Source: Lithospermum erythrorhizon
Lineage: Eukaryota > Streptophyta > Magnoliopsida > Boraginales > Boraginaceae
Reading direction: 5' to 3'
DNA length: 64,000 bases
Assembly: GCA_019722365.1 (NCBI GenBank)
Contig: JADFUC010000718.1
Span: forward strand, 124,001-188,000
The position numbers and the translations under genes were made by a program. Below are positions 12,526 to 23,993 of the stretch, in pieces; positions within the stretch are counted from its first letter, which is position 1, and each line of letters begins with the position of its first letter. The notes beneath the pieces are model-generated. The model did no database searches, was not told the DNA's origin, and was given only the letters and a program-made list of their open reading frames with translations.

Positions 12526-14255
12526 ATGGCGTTTTTTGGTAAAGCTGGCAACATATTGAGGCAGGTCTCTCAGAAGCATATCAATCAGGCGATTGCTGGA
12601 TCCAAACCATCAATCCTCCAGTTGATAAGATGCATGTCATCTTCAAAAGTGTTCGTGGGAGGACTGGCATGGAGCACCGATGATACAAGTCTGAGAGAGG
12701 CTTTCAGTAATTATGGGGATGTTGCTGAAGGTATGGGTTTGTCGGTTGTTGAAGATGCAAATTATATGCACTGATGAACACCACCCCATGATAGAATTAG
12801 ACCACATAAATCTTTTTAGTTCCTCTCTGTTTTATTTCACCCTGCTTCTGTCGTATGTAGAAATGAATTATTCTATCAATTTTATTTGTAAACTCCTGCT
12901 ATTATATATTCTTAGTTAAAAAAAAAACAAACCTTCATCTCGGGAGGTCATGCTATCAACCCACCATTATGCTTAGATTTGAATTTCTTTAGAAGCGTTA
13001 GGGCATCGAGGCATGGTATTATTATTAATGTTAATATGTAATTTAGAAATAGAAGTAAAATATCCGCGTATGTGATTGCACATTGGCAAATCAGAAAATG
13101 GTATTAGTTCTCAAGCCCGAGGGCACAACCTGAGCTATTTCTTACTAGTTAGAATGAAGAGGGAAATAAACTCTTTCTGTCTCTAGCAGTTGCCCTATCC
13201 TCTTCCTCTTCCAAGAAAAGAGATACATATTAATCTGAATTGGGAAAAAGAAAAAAGGTGTATCTGATGTTTGCACAGGCTCTACTGACGCACAAACACG
13301 TTTCCCTAAAGCCAAACCAAACCAAGCTTTATCCTATTAAATGAGGTCGGCTACAAGCATGTTTCCATGAACATCGAAATTTCTACTGATATACCCTTGG
13401 TTATAAAATACTTGCAGCTAGAGTAATTCAGGATCGTGAAACTGGTAGATCAAGGGGATTTGGCTTTGTCACCTATGCTTCTGAAGAAGCAGCCTCTGCT
13501 GCCATTCAAGGCTTGGATGGTCAGGTAATGAATGACAACTATTCGTTCCCTTTCAGTTATTTCTTTGAATTGTATTTGTCATTTGTGGTGTCCTGACTTA
13601 TTTGCAGTCCAAAATTTATTGATTGTGATTGTTGCTATTAATCAGTGATCGATAGATACCTAACCCGTTTGTACAGCTTATATCTACCATTGTATATATA
13701 CTATTCTTCTGTTTATATATATGTAATGCAAATGGCTGTAAAAAGCTGTCTGTGGAACATTGATTTCCTCCTATTTGTGACATTTTCCAGGAGCTTCATG
13801 GTCGGAGAGTAAGGGTGAACTATGCAAACGATAGACCACGTACTTTTAGTGGCGGTGGTGGATATGGTGGTGGTGGTGGAGGTTATGGTGGTCGAAACTA
13901 TGGTAGTGGTGGGTATGGTGGGAACACATATGGAGAACAAGGTGGTGGAAACACCTATGGTGCTCAAGGAAGAGGCGGCTACAATGCAGGGGTAGGTGGC
14001 TTTGGTGGTGGTGACCATTTTGCTAGCACCGATGGTGACAGTTATGCTAGCCCTGGGGCTGTTCCCAGTAGTGGTTATGGTAGCTATAATTCTACCACTG
14101 GCAGTTCTGGAGACGCTGTTGATGAGCAGATTAGCAACGACAACAGTGATGGCGTGGGTGGCGCTAATGGTGGATATAATCCTGAAGAACCTTCTGGAGG
14201 AGAGTTCAGGGATGACAACAACACATCTGGGGACTTTGCCGAAAGAAGGGGTTGA
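12526..14255 (+). CDS. glycine-rich RNA-binding protein with RRM, probably mitochondrial
   Basis: Three exons (12526-12730, 13418-13524, 13791-14255) join in frame to 258 residues with GT-AG junctions. Residues 1-40 are basic, rich in Ser, Ile and Gln and lack acid residues, as in a mitochondrial presequence. One RRM follows: RNP2 VFVGGL near 42 (exon 1) and RNP1 RGFGFVTY at about 81-88 (exon 2). Exon 3 gives a Gly/Tyr-rich segment and then an acidic tail ending DFAERRG, the pattern of the Arabidopsis GR-RBP3/GR-RBP5 group. Such proteins bind organellar RNA, and some act in mitochondrial C-to-U editing or cold response. No lesion is visible. The mitochondrial location is inferred from sequence features and family resemblance. 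Confidence 0.9.
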
Positions 14256-15135
14256 ACAGTTGCCTCGAAATTGAAGATGCAAGGAAATCATATCATTTAA
14301 CTGGAGAACTGCCACTTGAACTGCCCCCTTGTTGCCATCTTGTCTATCCTTCTGCTTCTGTTTATGTAAATTTTCCTTCTCTTTCATTTTGGTTGAACTT
14401 ATGCAAGACTGAAAATGGATTATAATTGTCTAGGAAATGTTAGCTGGTGAGTTGTGAATCTATATATATTCCCAAATTCTTCTTCTTCATCCTCAAGCTA
14501 GGTTGATCGATTATCTAGTCGAGTTATTGGTTTTCAATTTTTCGAGTTGTGCTCGATTTTCCCTTTAAAACTTCACAATAGCAAGAGTGAGGTGAGCTAG
14601 GAAAAAATATAGGTACTAGTTTGGTTCAATTTTCTTCATCAAATTTAGGAGGCGACTCTGATTCCATTAATGTCACGTTCATAATTTTAGGTAATTTTTT
14701 ATATGTATTCAATTTCAATGTAAAAATGATATACATTACTAAAATATATCATTCTAAGATGATATAATTTAAAATTCAAAAAGAGTGTATCAAAAATTGT
14801 TATATGCGGCACAATTAGTAATATCAAATTAATTATGAATAAATTAGTCTGCAATTACTTGCAGGTCAAAATAAGTTTATATATTTGACATTATTGACTT
14901 TTTGTTAGAAAATAATCTTTATTATACAAATGTATCAAATAAAAATATATATAAAATGAAATAATTTATATTTTTAGAATTATTATTGACAACTTGTAAG
15001 CTTTGCGATATGTATAGTCTGTAGTAATTTATATTCAATGTAACAAAAATACAGACAATGATTCACTAATTCTCAGCAAATCTCCAGATAATCAACAAAA
15101 GACCATCTATTAATTAATTGAATTGAGCATCTACC
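14256..15135. other. gene-free spacer
   Basis: It begins with the 3' UTR of the RNA-binding protein gene and then becomes AT-rich intergenic DNA with no supportable feature. Confidence 0.4.
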
Positions 15136-15492
15136 TTAATATAAACCCAAAGACGATTTTCTAGCTGCTTTCAGGATTGACCATGCCCCCAATGCATTAA
15201 AACATAGCACCAAAATTGTTGAAGCTCCTGAAGGGGTAGAGATTAATGCTATGAATATATAGGCAATGTTCAACAGAAGCAATAATATTGTAGTTGTCAC
15301 TATCATTGTCAAGTATGTGGCGCCGCTGTTACTGGTGGCAGTAATGGCGGCATTGGTGGTGGCCGGTGGGGTGATCTTCATCTCTTCATGGTTTTTGAGC
15401 AACTCTTTATTCATCTTGTCCATATAGTTATCAACTAAAAGCCATGTTTGTTCCCCCTCTTCCGCTGCTAGTTCTCTTCTTGTTAGCTGCAT
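15136..15492 (-). CDS. small membrane protein, paralogue of the 17.4 kb gene
   Basis: A 118-residue frame. The N-terminal part is acidic with EEGEQTWLLVD; a Thr/Ala-rich linker follows, then two hydrophobic segments (about residues 60-83 and 88-108) suggest two membrane passes with a basic C-terminus. Family and function are not recognised. The frame at 17419-17643 shares the spaced pattern E(E/D)GE-x-x-W-x-LV(D/N) at the same distance from its start. The apparent start codon sits inside CTTCATGCAG, which is also a fair splice acceptor, so the true first exon may lie upstream. I could not locate it. Confidence 0.5.
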   Translation of the reverse strand: MQLTRRELAAEEGEQTWLLVDNYMDKMNKELLKNHEEMKITPPATTNAAITATSNSGATYLTMIVTTTILLLLLNIAYIFIALISTPSGASTILVLCFNALGAWSILKAARKSSLGLY

Positions 15493-17418
15493 GAAGTTGA
15501 ATCTTTATTAGGAAATCCAAAAATAACTAGGAGCGTAGAGGGCGACCATTTTGAAAACTATAATTTTATTAAATATTTTTTTTAAAAACTATAGTCATTT
15601 TTTGAAAATTATGTTACTAGTAAATAATATGTCCCTTTATATAAAAATTTTGTTTCTGTCAAAAATTATTTACAAATATACTTAAAAATGTAGTAAAGAC
15701 AAAAAAAATACCAATCAATGATATGTTTGTTTGGGATTAATACTTTAATAGATTAATATATTAACCCAAATCGTTATGTAATGGATAAGCTACATATTTA
15801 TCTCCATAATTATAATTTATAAAGGGTATTTAGAGATTACCCACACCACATTGACCTAAATCTAAATGCACCATAAGAATAGCCATGCATAATTATAATC
15901 TTTATTGTAGAATGTAGAGATCACCACACAAATTACGATACGAGAAAACTGAGTGTTGAAAATATATTGAAACTGCACTAGTAATTAAAAACTTTATATT
16001 GCAATAAACTGGAAAATTTATTTTGAATATACATTGATATATAAGCGCAGTATGGAAGACTCAAGTAGTGGGAGTAAAATTTTATCTATTTAATTTTGAT
16101 GATTTCGTTGAAGCAGTGAAGCATACGATAACAATGGCAATATATATTGAGAGAAGTTAGTTGAAAAGAAGTCCTAATTGGACTAGAATTTTATAGAGCA
16201 ATGAATGACTGAAAATGTAATAATCTGAATTTATAATACTCCTACATTTTAAATTTCTGCGATCGTATAAACTTAAAAGTATTTTATTAAGAGACAATTA
16301 ATTTCTTTTATTTTGAGGAGAAAATTATAAACCAAATAAAAATATTATGAGGCAAGCTGATGATGTTAAAAAATTTAAAATTCGTCTGAAAGGTTGCGTT
16401 GAAAAATGTGATAAAGTAAAAGACAAAAAAAATTTATTTGTCCGATAGAATTGAAGCGGAAGTAGTACTTACTAAATTAGCGGAATACCTTCTCCCTTTC
16501 CTACAAGGATGAAATCGTCATCTGGCTCCCGATGTGTACGTACCTTGAACAATGAGGTAAGGGTAGAACCCACGTTATGCGAGAGGCGGGGGCCAACCAG
16601 CACAATTTTGCTTCGGCTCTTTACTTATCCCAAATATCTTACTCCGTTTACTTAAAAAGTAGCAAACTTAATCGTTAAGCGGCCTTAAGTCCTTTATAAT
16701 TTGGAGGAATTAAATGTTCTCCATTCCTAATTCTAGTTGGTGTTGTATAGACTTATTATTATTTGCATTCATTTATACTTCCTCCTGAGCATACGCCTCA
16801 TGGTATACTTTTGGAAATAAAATTACACATTATTAATTAACCATTTGTTGTACGTTATGGTAGTTGTACATTTTTTTTTAATTTAACATATCACTATGGT
16901 CATTAAAGCTGCGGAGTTAGCGTGATTCGATGCCGAGATAATGGGGCCGAAATTATACTTCTGATGCAAATGAATTCACGTTTATCGAAAGTCATGTGAA
17001 GTGTTGCGTTATGATCACTCAAAGTGACAAATGTTCTTGCGTCGGCCTGTTCTTTCGGGGACCATCTTGGCGTTTGTTTGGCTATGCAACCGATATTTTA
17101 CAAGAAAGTGGTTAAAGGATTACGCCAAAATTGAAGATACTGACCCAATGAAGGCGATTCGAGGCTTGAGTCGGTCAGCATAGTTAGTTGATTGGATAAG
17201 ATTACAATTGTATGGTTGTATTTTCTATTGGTAGAGATTTCGATTTGTAATAATAATCTGATTGGTTTTTTTTTGGAAGGATTTCAATTTCATTTGATGT
17301 CTCCTAATTCAATTATATCAATCATCAATTGAACTAAAAAAACATATGAATAAAATGAATACTTAACAAAATACAAAAAATTATTTAAAATATGAATTAA
17401 TCAATAATTGTAACATAA
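15493..17418. other. gene-free spacer
   Basis: AT-rich intergenic DNA. Around 16490-16610 a less AT-rich patch (gtagaacccacgttatgcg and neighbours) looks repeat-derived but I cannot classify it. No coding frame is supported. Confidence 0.35.
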
Positions 17419-17903
17419 TCAATTAAAAATAATCCAAAACAAACAAAACCATAAAACGAACAAAAATACGATCATGAAAGCACTTATGGTGAGCGATGCT
17501 CGGTGGATTTTCATGGGGTCATCACTTGGTTTTTGGTCACAGTACCTCTTTTCTTTTTCGTTCAAAATTTCCTCGTCATCATCATCATTTACTAAAATCC
17601 AATTTTCTTCCCCATCTTCAACTAATACCTCAGTGGCTTGATGCTTCAACAATTTAAAATATGAAGAAAAATTATGTCAATATATAATCACTTAAATTTC
17701 TCAAACAACTTGAGGAACGTGTTAGTATATAGAGTGAAGGCGTATCAAGTTGTCTAAAAATTAAAACGGTCTTAATCTAACAATATGAGATCGTAATAAA
17801 TTGATTTTATAAAAATAAAATTTACAAAAATTTAGAAAACGTCGTCAAGAAATTCGAAAGTAAAATGTGCATCACATAGGAGTGGGAACCTTACCATCAC
17901 CAT
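17419..17903 (-). CDS. small single-pass membrane protein, paralogue of the 15.1 kb gene
   Basis: Exon 2 (17419-17643) encodes an acidic head with EDGEENWILVNDDDDEE and one strong C-terminal membrane helix. A tiny first exon at 17895-17903 (ATGGTGATG then GTAAGG donor) joins in frame to the acceptor TTGAAG|CAT, giving 77 residues. Alternatively translation starts at the ATG at 17652, also giving about 77. The exon-2 acceptor aligns with the acceptor-like site of the 15.1 kb neighbour, which supports a shared two-exon structure. No known family is recognised; it may be a tail-anchored protein. Confidence 0.45.
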
Positions 17904-18056
17904 AGAGGCTGTTTCAAATTCAAAACATGATGATGTAGTCGAGAGTTATATCATAATTCATAGGGTAAAATTGATATCAATATAAACTTATATAGGCACA
18001 TAAATTAGAGTTGAATTCTACTATAAAATCTTTCTGCCTCTTGGATATAACTCGAG

Positions 18057-18122
<66 letters not shown>
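18057..18122. repeat. (TAA)22 microsatellite
   Basis: An uninterrupted 66-bp run of the trinucleotide TAA/ATA. On the minus strand it reads as poly-leucine in a short frame (17977-18165), which I regard as an artefact. The flanking bases 17904-19032 hold no gene I can support. Confidence 0.95.
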
Positions 18123-19032
18123 GTAGCAAATAAAATAATGAACTTGAATTTAAATTACAGGCCACTGATGCTGGGAATTTTTAATGAGCACTTGATTTTA
18201 AAACCTTTCAATTGAAGCCACGCAGGATGCGTTTTGCTTGTCTGGACTTTCAATGATAACAAAACTTTTTAATGGCTATTTTGAAAATGAAAATCAAATT
18301 TTAGAAGAACCAGCGAGGAACTCAAGACGGAGGTTGCGAGGTATATAGTACTTATACCGCTTTATGATGAAGAACTTTGTCTAACTAGTTAGAATAATGA
18401 TGGGTTTGTTTTGTTGAGTTAAGAATGACAGTTGGGTTATTTAGAGGGAGGTTGAGTTGGATGTTATTTGACTATATTATCCTTCTAAAATTTGATGATG
18501 TCTTTACAAAAGTAAAAATTGTTTAGAAGAAAGGATTCAGTCAAAAATAAATAAGAATTACTACTTGAAAGATTTTAAGAAAGTTAGTCTTGTTTGAAGA
18601 AAATTAACGAGTTAGAATCATAGATGAAATTAAGCCTAAAATAATTGTTGTTGTGCAATAGGTGGTCCACATATAACTAACTGATGATGAAAGATCATAA
18701 TATTACCTCGTTTTTTTATTTATCAATTCTATTAAATCTTTTTGTTTGAAATATTTATCGTTCACAATATTAATTATTCCTGCATTTTAATATCTACTTT
18801 TTATTTATTTTTCTAATAAAATTGTCAATAAGCCAAATATTATAATTTTAAATAATTGTCGTTTCATTTTGATAATGCTTTTTAGTTATTTTTTCCTTTT
18901 CGCTTAATTTATATGGGGTGACCCAAAAACGACAAATAAAAAAAAAACATAGGGACTACTATAGTTTGTGCTCTGCAAAACATTTTATCATATTCTATTC
19001 AGTTCATCTAATATTTGGACCCAAAATTATTG

Positions 19033-22000
19033 TCAATACTCATTGCCAGAAAACAATGCTTTCTGCGCATCTAATATTACAGACGAGCCTTGTTTTCTAG
19101 CTCTTTCAACGATATGCTGTATCAGAAGTTTCTCAATCTCATCTTCACTATCGCCATCGCTTTCTGTGCTTGAACTAAGATCGAAGGACATGGTGTTGTA
19201 TGCTTCTTCGTCTACGCATGGATCTATATTACCTTCCACCCAACCCTCCTTCGGAGCTTGACAAGGGGACAGCTCGCACGGGCGAGAGGAGGTTCCATGA
19301 CTGCTGTTTGTAATCACATGCGTCTTGTCATCTTCTGAGTCATTCAGCATTGAAAATAAATCATTTGCCTCGTTGGTCTCTTGAGCTTCATCTGGTAGAT
19401 TGATAACCACAGGGTGGCTGGCACAGGGTGGTTCGTTCTCATGGACAGGACTTGCTGGATCGGAAGAAGATATATCATCACTGCTTGGAAATTTTCTCCA
19501 GGATTCAATACGATCATATTTCGCAAATTGGAACCTCCTCTGGCTGTTTTGAAGTGCAGCCTCGAGTTCCTTAACACGCGCCTCTAGCCTTGATTCGATG
19601 ACTTCATGCAGCCGGAGACTTAATTCTGTTGGAGAGACTGCATAATCTGCAGGGTGTGTGATGGAATCATCACCTTCATCCTGATCAGGATAAGCTTGAT
19701 CTCCAGTTTGCCTACTGAAGAGATCAGCTTTCAACTCTCCAACAGCAACATCTGGTAGGAAGTCTGGTTCCAGCTGCAAAGAAACATTGTGAAAGTAATC
19801 GTTTAATTATCAGATGTCATGATATTTGTGCCAGCACGAGATTTTAAAGAGAGACAGATCTACTTATAATTTGTTTTTCAAGCAATAAGTCGATAGCCTC
19901 CACTTCCTTTGTTCAGAACCATATATAGCTTGTAGGTTATAATAACACCAACCTTGTTAAGTTCGAAAAAGATTTCAGACTCCTCAACATCATTAAGAAC
20001 TCAAGCTAACTACAAGGACATCTTTTAAGCATAAATGTGAACTATCAGATATATGAGTTGGCTAGTGTGAAAGATTCCAAAGATGTTAGTTGAGACAAGG
20101 AGGAAGTCCATCTTCACACAATTATAACAATCAGCTGGACTAGATTAAAATACTTTGTGGCCTTATAACCAGAAGCTAATATACCTAATTCGAGAACAAA
20201 TGATTACACATACCTCAACCAGATTACTTAATTTCCCCTCCAAGCTACGTGTAATCATGCTTAGTTCTAACCTCTCTAGTTCAGCTTCAAGCTCTGCCTC
20301 AATTTTACTCAATGATTTAACTTCTGTTTCATCATCATGATATTTTCCCTGATCACTCTCCATTTGGATATTGAGCTTAGCTTCAGGAGAATGTGAACAC
20401 CCATTGTATAAAGAATCATGGTGTGTATCCTGTGATTCATCATCCTCTACAGCAAGCTCTTTGACAGTTAGTGAATCTTTCATCTCAAGTTCGTCCTGAA
20501 GGTCCTCAACCAAGTTATTTTTCTGTTTTAAGAGTTGATTTAATTTGTCAACTTCCCGCTGATTCGCCAAGAAAGATGACAATATGCCAGCAGATATTCC
20601 AAGACAGAAAAGCAAGACTCCATGAGGTTGTCCTGGATAAACAATATATACAATAAAAAATTGGAAAGGTTAGTCCAAATTCCATGAATCGTGAAGGAAA
20701 CACTGATCATGAAAAGCAGCATCTGCTCCGATTTCCAGAGTAGTATTAAATATTAAAGTGCCCCCAGATGCATAGTTAATAGATCAAAACCCAGTTATGA
20801 TTTCTACTAAAGCAATACAAAAATGCCAAAAGGGACATGCACATGTTAAGGACATGAGCCCATTCATTAGTTAGTTATAAAATACACTTTTATAGGTGGC
20901 TCCTTGGACATAAACACAAGTACCTAACCACAAGAAGAGACGAGTAAATTCCCTTTCCAAATTCAAACTATATTTGTTCGAAGTTGAAACATTTGTTCCT
21001 AAACATATGATCCTCCATTTGTGAAACTAGGTTAATAAACATAAGAAAATTATGCAGAACTTCATCAAGAAGTGGTTCACTAGTTTGACACCAGAATCAA
21101 TCTGTTTACACCAATGGTCACTTAATATTTAATGAATGTCTAGTTACCAGTCCTATTGATGTCTCATGCAGTGAAATGAAATGTAAACAGTCCATCTTCT
21201 ATCTAACAATGCCTATGTGCGAATGAGGATTTATGTTCGTCTCAGTCAGTTTCTTCATTAGTTTCTGGATAGGGATTACTAAGAAAGGTGCCTAGTAATT
21301 CTATGCATAATACACAGCATAACGATACCTACAGTTAAGAGCACTAGTACTTGTTGGTTTAGTTAAATGTTATTACATATGAGATTGAAGTGCTTCACCA
21401 ATTAATAGACCTGCCTTTTAAGTTTTGGTGCTTTCCATTGGTTGTTGTACTTTGATTGCTCGAACACTCTGTTTGTCTTGGGGATCTTTTCAGAAGATTC
21501 AAATCTCCGATTCTTGGCAGGTGAGGGATTCCACATATGGGCTTCTCTTTTGAATAAGTGAAATTCTTTGCTGTCTGCTTCTCCACAATTTTAACAGGAA
21601 ACGCCAAAAAATCACCTTCTGTTCTACTGATAATTCTGCTTCTAACAAATGGACTATTAGTTGGTGTCCGAGGTGAGTATACAGAGTCCAAAACATAATC
21701 ATCTGTATGAGCATGTTCCTTGTACAACTGAGCCATCAGACAACTTTGAAGAGAGGTTAGAGGCTTTAAGGCTTTCCCTTTAAGTCTCCGAGCTCTAAGA
21801 GCAGTAGTACTTGTTGCAGGACTACAACACAAACACACTTCTTTAGAAGGCTGAAGAGCATAATCTCCATCAGTCTGAGCAATGTCATCACAGCATGTCT
21901 CTCCACGCCGAATGCCGTAAGAATGATTTCCAAGTTGTATAGTTTCACTGCCGAATGTATTATTAAAGGCCTCTTCCACATGAATATCTTGAGAAGATAT

Positions 22001-22228
22001 GTCTATATCAGCACAAACATCTTTTTCTTCTTTATTATGAGACAATACACTAGGAAAACGACAATTCTTCTCTAATACCTGCTGTATGACAGGGGCGCTC
22101 TCGGATAAATTAAGAACATCATTCTCAGTGGGAGAATTTATGACATCACGCCTACCAGCCTTACTTTTCTTCCAGTGTTGTGCAACATATCCAGCACCAG
22201 CGGCAGCTACAACAGTCCAGATATCCAT
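19033..22228 (-). CDS. POLAR-like polarity protein
   Basis: Exons 22228-21415, 20632-20214 and 19776-19033 join to about 658 residues. The start MDIWTVVAAAGAGYVA, a hydrophobic segment HGVLLFCLGISAGILSSFLA, a coiled coil after it, the ELEAELERLEL block and SPTELSLRLHEVIESRLE are the conserved landmarks of the plant POLAR/POLAR-like family. In Arabidopsis, POLAR marks the cortical pole during asymmetric stomatal-lineage division and scaffolds GSK3 kinases. Exon 2 ends GAG|GTATGT and exon 3 starts after TTTGCAG. Exon 1 keeps frame only if it ends at a GC donor (AAAAG|GCAGGT); the GT sites four and sixteen bases later would shift the frame. A leader intron upstream is likely. Confidence 0.8.
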
Positions 22229-22239
22229 TTGAGTCGCTT

Positions 22240-23113
22240 CTGGCAGAAAGGCGATTAATCTACTCCCTCACTACAACCTTTTCAATTCTATTCCCAGTAT
22301 CGAATGTCCATATTATTTTTAAGATTACAAAGACTCGGGCATCCACACCTCACAGAAGACCATACAACATAATCAAAATGGTTCGCCCTTGAACTACCAC
22401 TGGTTATACTCAATCTTCTTGGTCAAGAATCATGAAATAACTCATCAAAGGACCTAGCTCGATAACATGAAACTCTGACCCTCAAACCAAAAGTGATAAA
22501 TGGGGAAAAAAAAGATCTTCAAAGATAGACCGAGTAAAATAAAAACCTATAAAGCTCCTACAAATCAATCAAAAAAAATTTAATCTCACACCCTCTAATC
22601 ATTCAAACCCAAATGCTTAAAGATTGCATCTTTAAGATGAAATAATCAATAGGATTATGTTCTAAATACATCACTAGTAGTTGACCAAAATTGCATAAAA
22701 AGTCAACTTATCTGCCTCTAGATGCCCATCAAACATTTCACCAAAAACACATTTCTTGTAAAAACTTATCACCCTAGAAAACAATCACTTTAAAAGTAAC
22801 TGATTAATTAAATGAAAGAAAACCCATAAAAAATTGACCAAAATTGCATAAAAAGTCAAACATTCCACCAAAACACAGTTCTTGCAAAAACCTATCACCA
22901 TAAAAAAACAATCACTTTAAAAGCAACTGGTTAACTAAATTACATAAAAAACCCATAAATTTTTTTACCAAAATTGCATAAAAAGTCAATTTATTTGCTT
23001 GTTCTTGCAAAACTCTATGACCATGAAAAAACAATCATTTTAACAGTTATTAGTTAAACTAAAGAAACCCAACATCAAATTATATATGAGCAAAAAAGAT
23101 AAAGCAAACTTAC
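22240..23113 (-). other. probable 5' UTR intron of the POLAR-like gene with tandem repeats
   Basis: On the minus strand a donor (TTTTCA|GTAAGT) at 23113 and an acceptor (TTTCTGCCAG|AAG) at 22240, eleven bases upstream of the ATG, frame this stretch. Inside it, at about 22680-23075, three tandem copies of a 110-150 bp unit share aaattgcataaaaagtc and caatcactttaaaag. No coding content is present. Confidence 0.5.
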
Positions 23114-23993
23114 TGAAAATGATGAATGATTGAGAGGAAGATTGATAAAGAAGTGAAATTAAAGTAAATGGGCAATGCTTGAAACTTTATGGAAAATGTT
23201 TCGTAAGAAATGTGAAGAGTAGGTTAATATATAATGTCCGGATGCTTCTTTTCAAGGGTTTATACCAGAGCGGGTATAAAAGTGAAAAAACTCGTAACTA
23301 GAGCAGTTAACGAGAAGCATTATTTATTTGGGGAGGAAAGCGATTATGAGCAGTTGGCTGAAACATTTTGGGGCTTGATTTGGATTACATTAATATTCAT
23401 TAATATACATGTGTAGAAATTTCAATGTAAAAATGATGCAGCATTCTTAAAATGTCTGAATTCCCCAAAGATGATACAATGAAAAAATTAAAAAAAATAT
23501 ATAAAGAATTATTTTATTCGAACGTTAAAATGTGTCAAAATTAGTTATAATTAGCGTTAATGATTTTTTTTATTAAGAAAAATAGTCATATTCACACCAA
23601 ATGTCTAAGAAAAAAAATATGTAAAAAAATGATAAAATTTGTATTTTGATTATTAATGAGCAATTAATGACAAAGAGCAATGAGCAAGTAGCTACTTAAT
23701 TTTGGTGCTGCTTAAACTAGGTTCGCGATGCTAAATTTAAATTTTAAAGGATATCAAAAATAATTTAAATGAGCAATGATTGTCAATAGATAAATTGAAC
23801 TTTAATATTAAATAAATTATCTGATAATAAAAATCATAATACCTTGATTTTGAAAATAGAACAATGTTAATGAAAATTATAATCCGAATTATTTTAATAT
23901 ATAATAATTATATAAGCCGTATCGAGCAGTCTAGCTTGCATTGGGTTAAGATTGTGATTCCTAATAAAATTTGCTATATTATCTCTGACCCCA
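23114..23993. other. divergent promoter spacer, POLAR-like and J-protein genes
   Basis: The two flanking genes are transcribed away from each other, so this 0.9 kb must hold both promoters. A 60-codon plus-strand frame at 23234-23416 has no recognisable content. I cannot pick TATA boxes reliably in this AT-rich sequence. Confidence 0.4.

Noticed and set aside
13713..14387. 224-codon minus-strand Thr/Ile-rich frame
   Set aside because: Antisense of the Gly-rich exon of the RNA-binding protein; low-complexity mirror of GGT/GGC codons.
17977..18165. 62-codon minus frame with a long poly-leucine run
   Set aside because: Pure translation of the (TAA)22 microsatellite.
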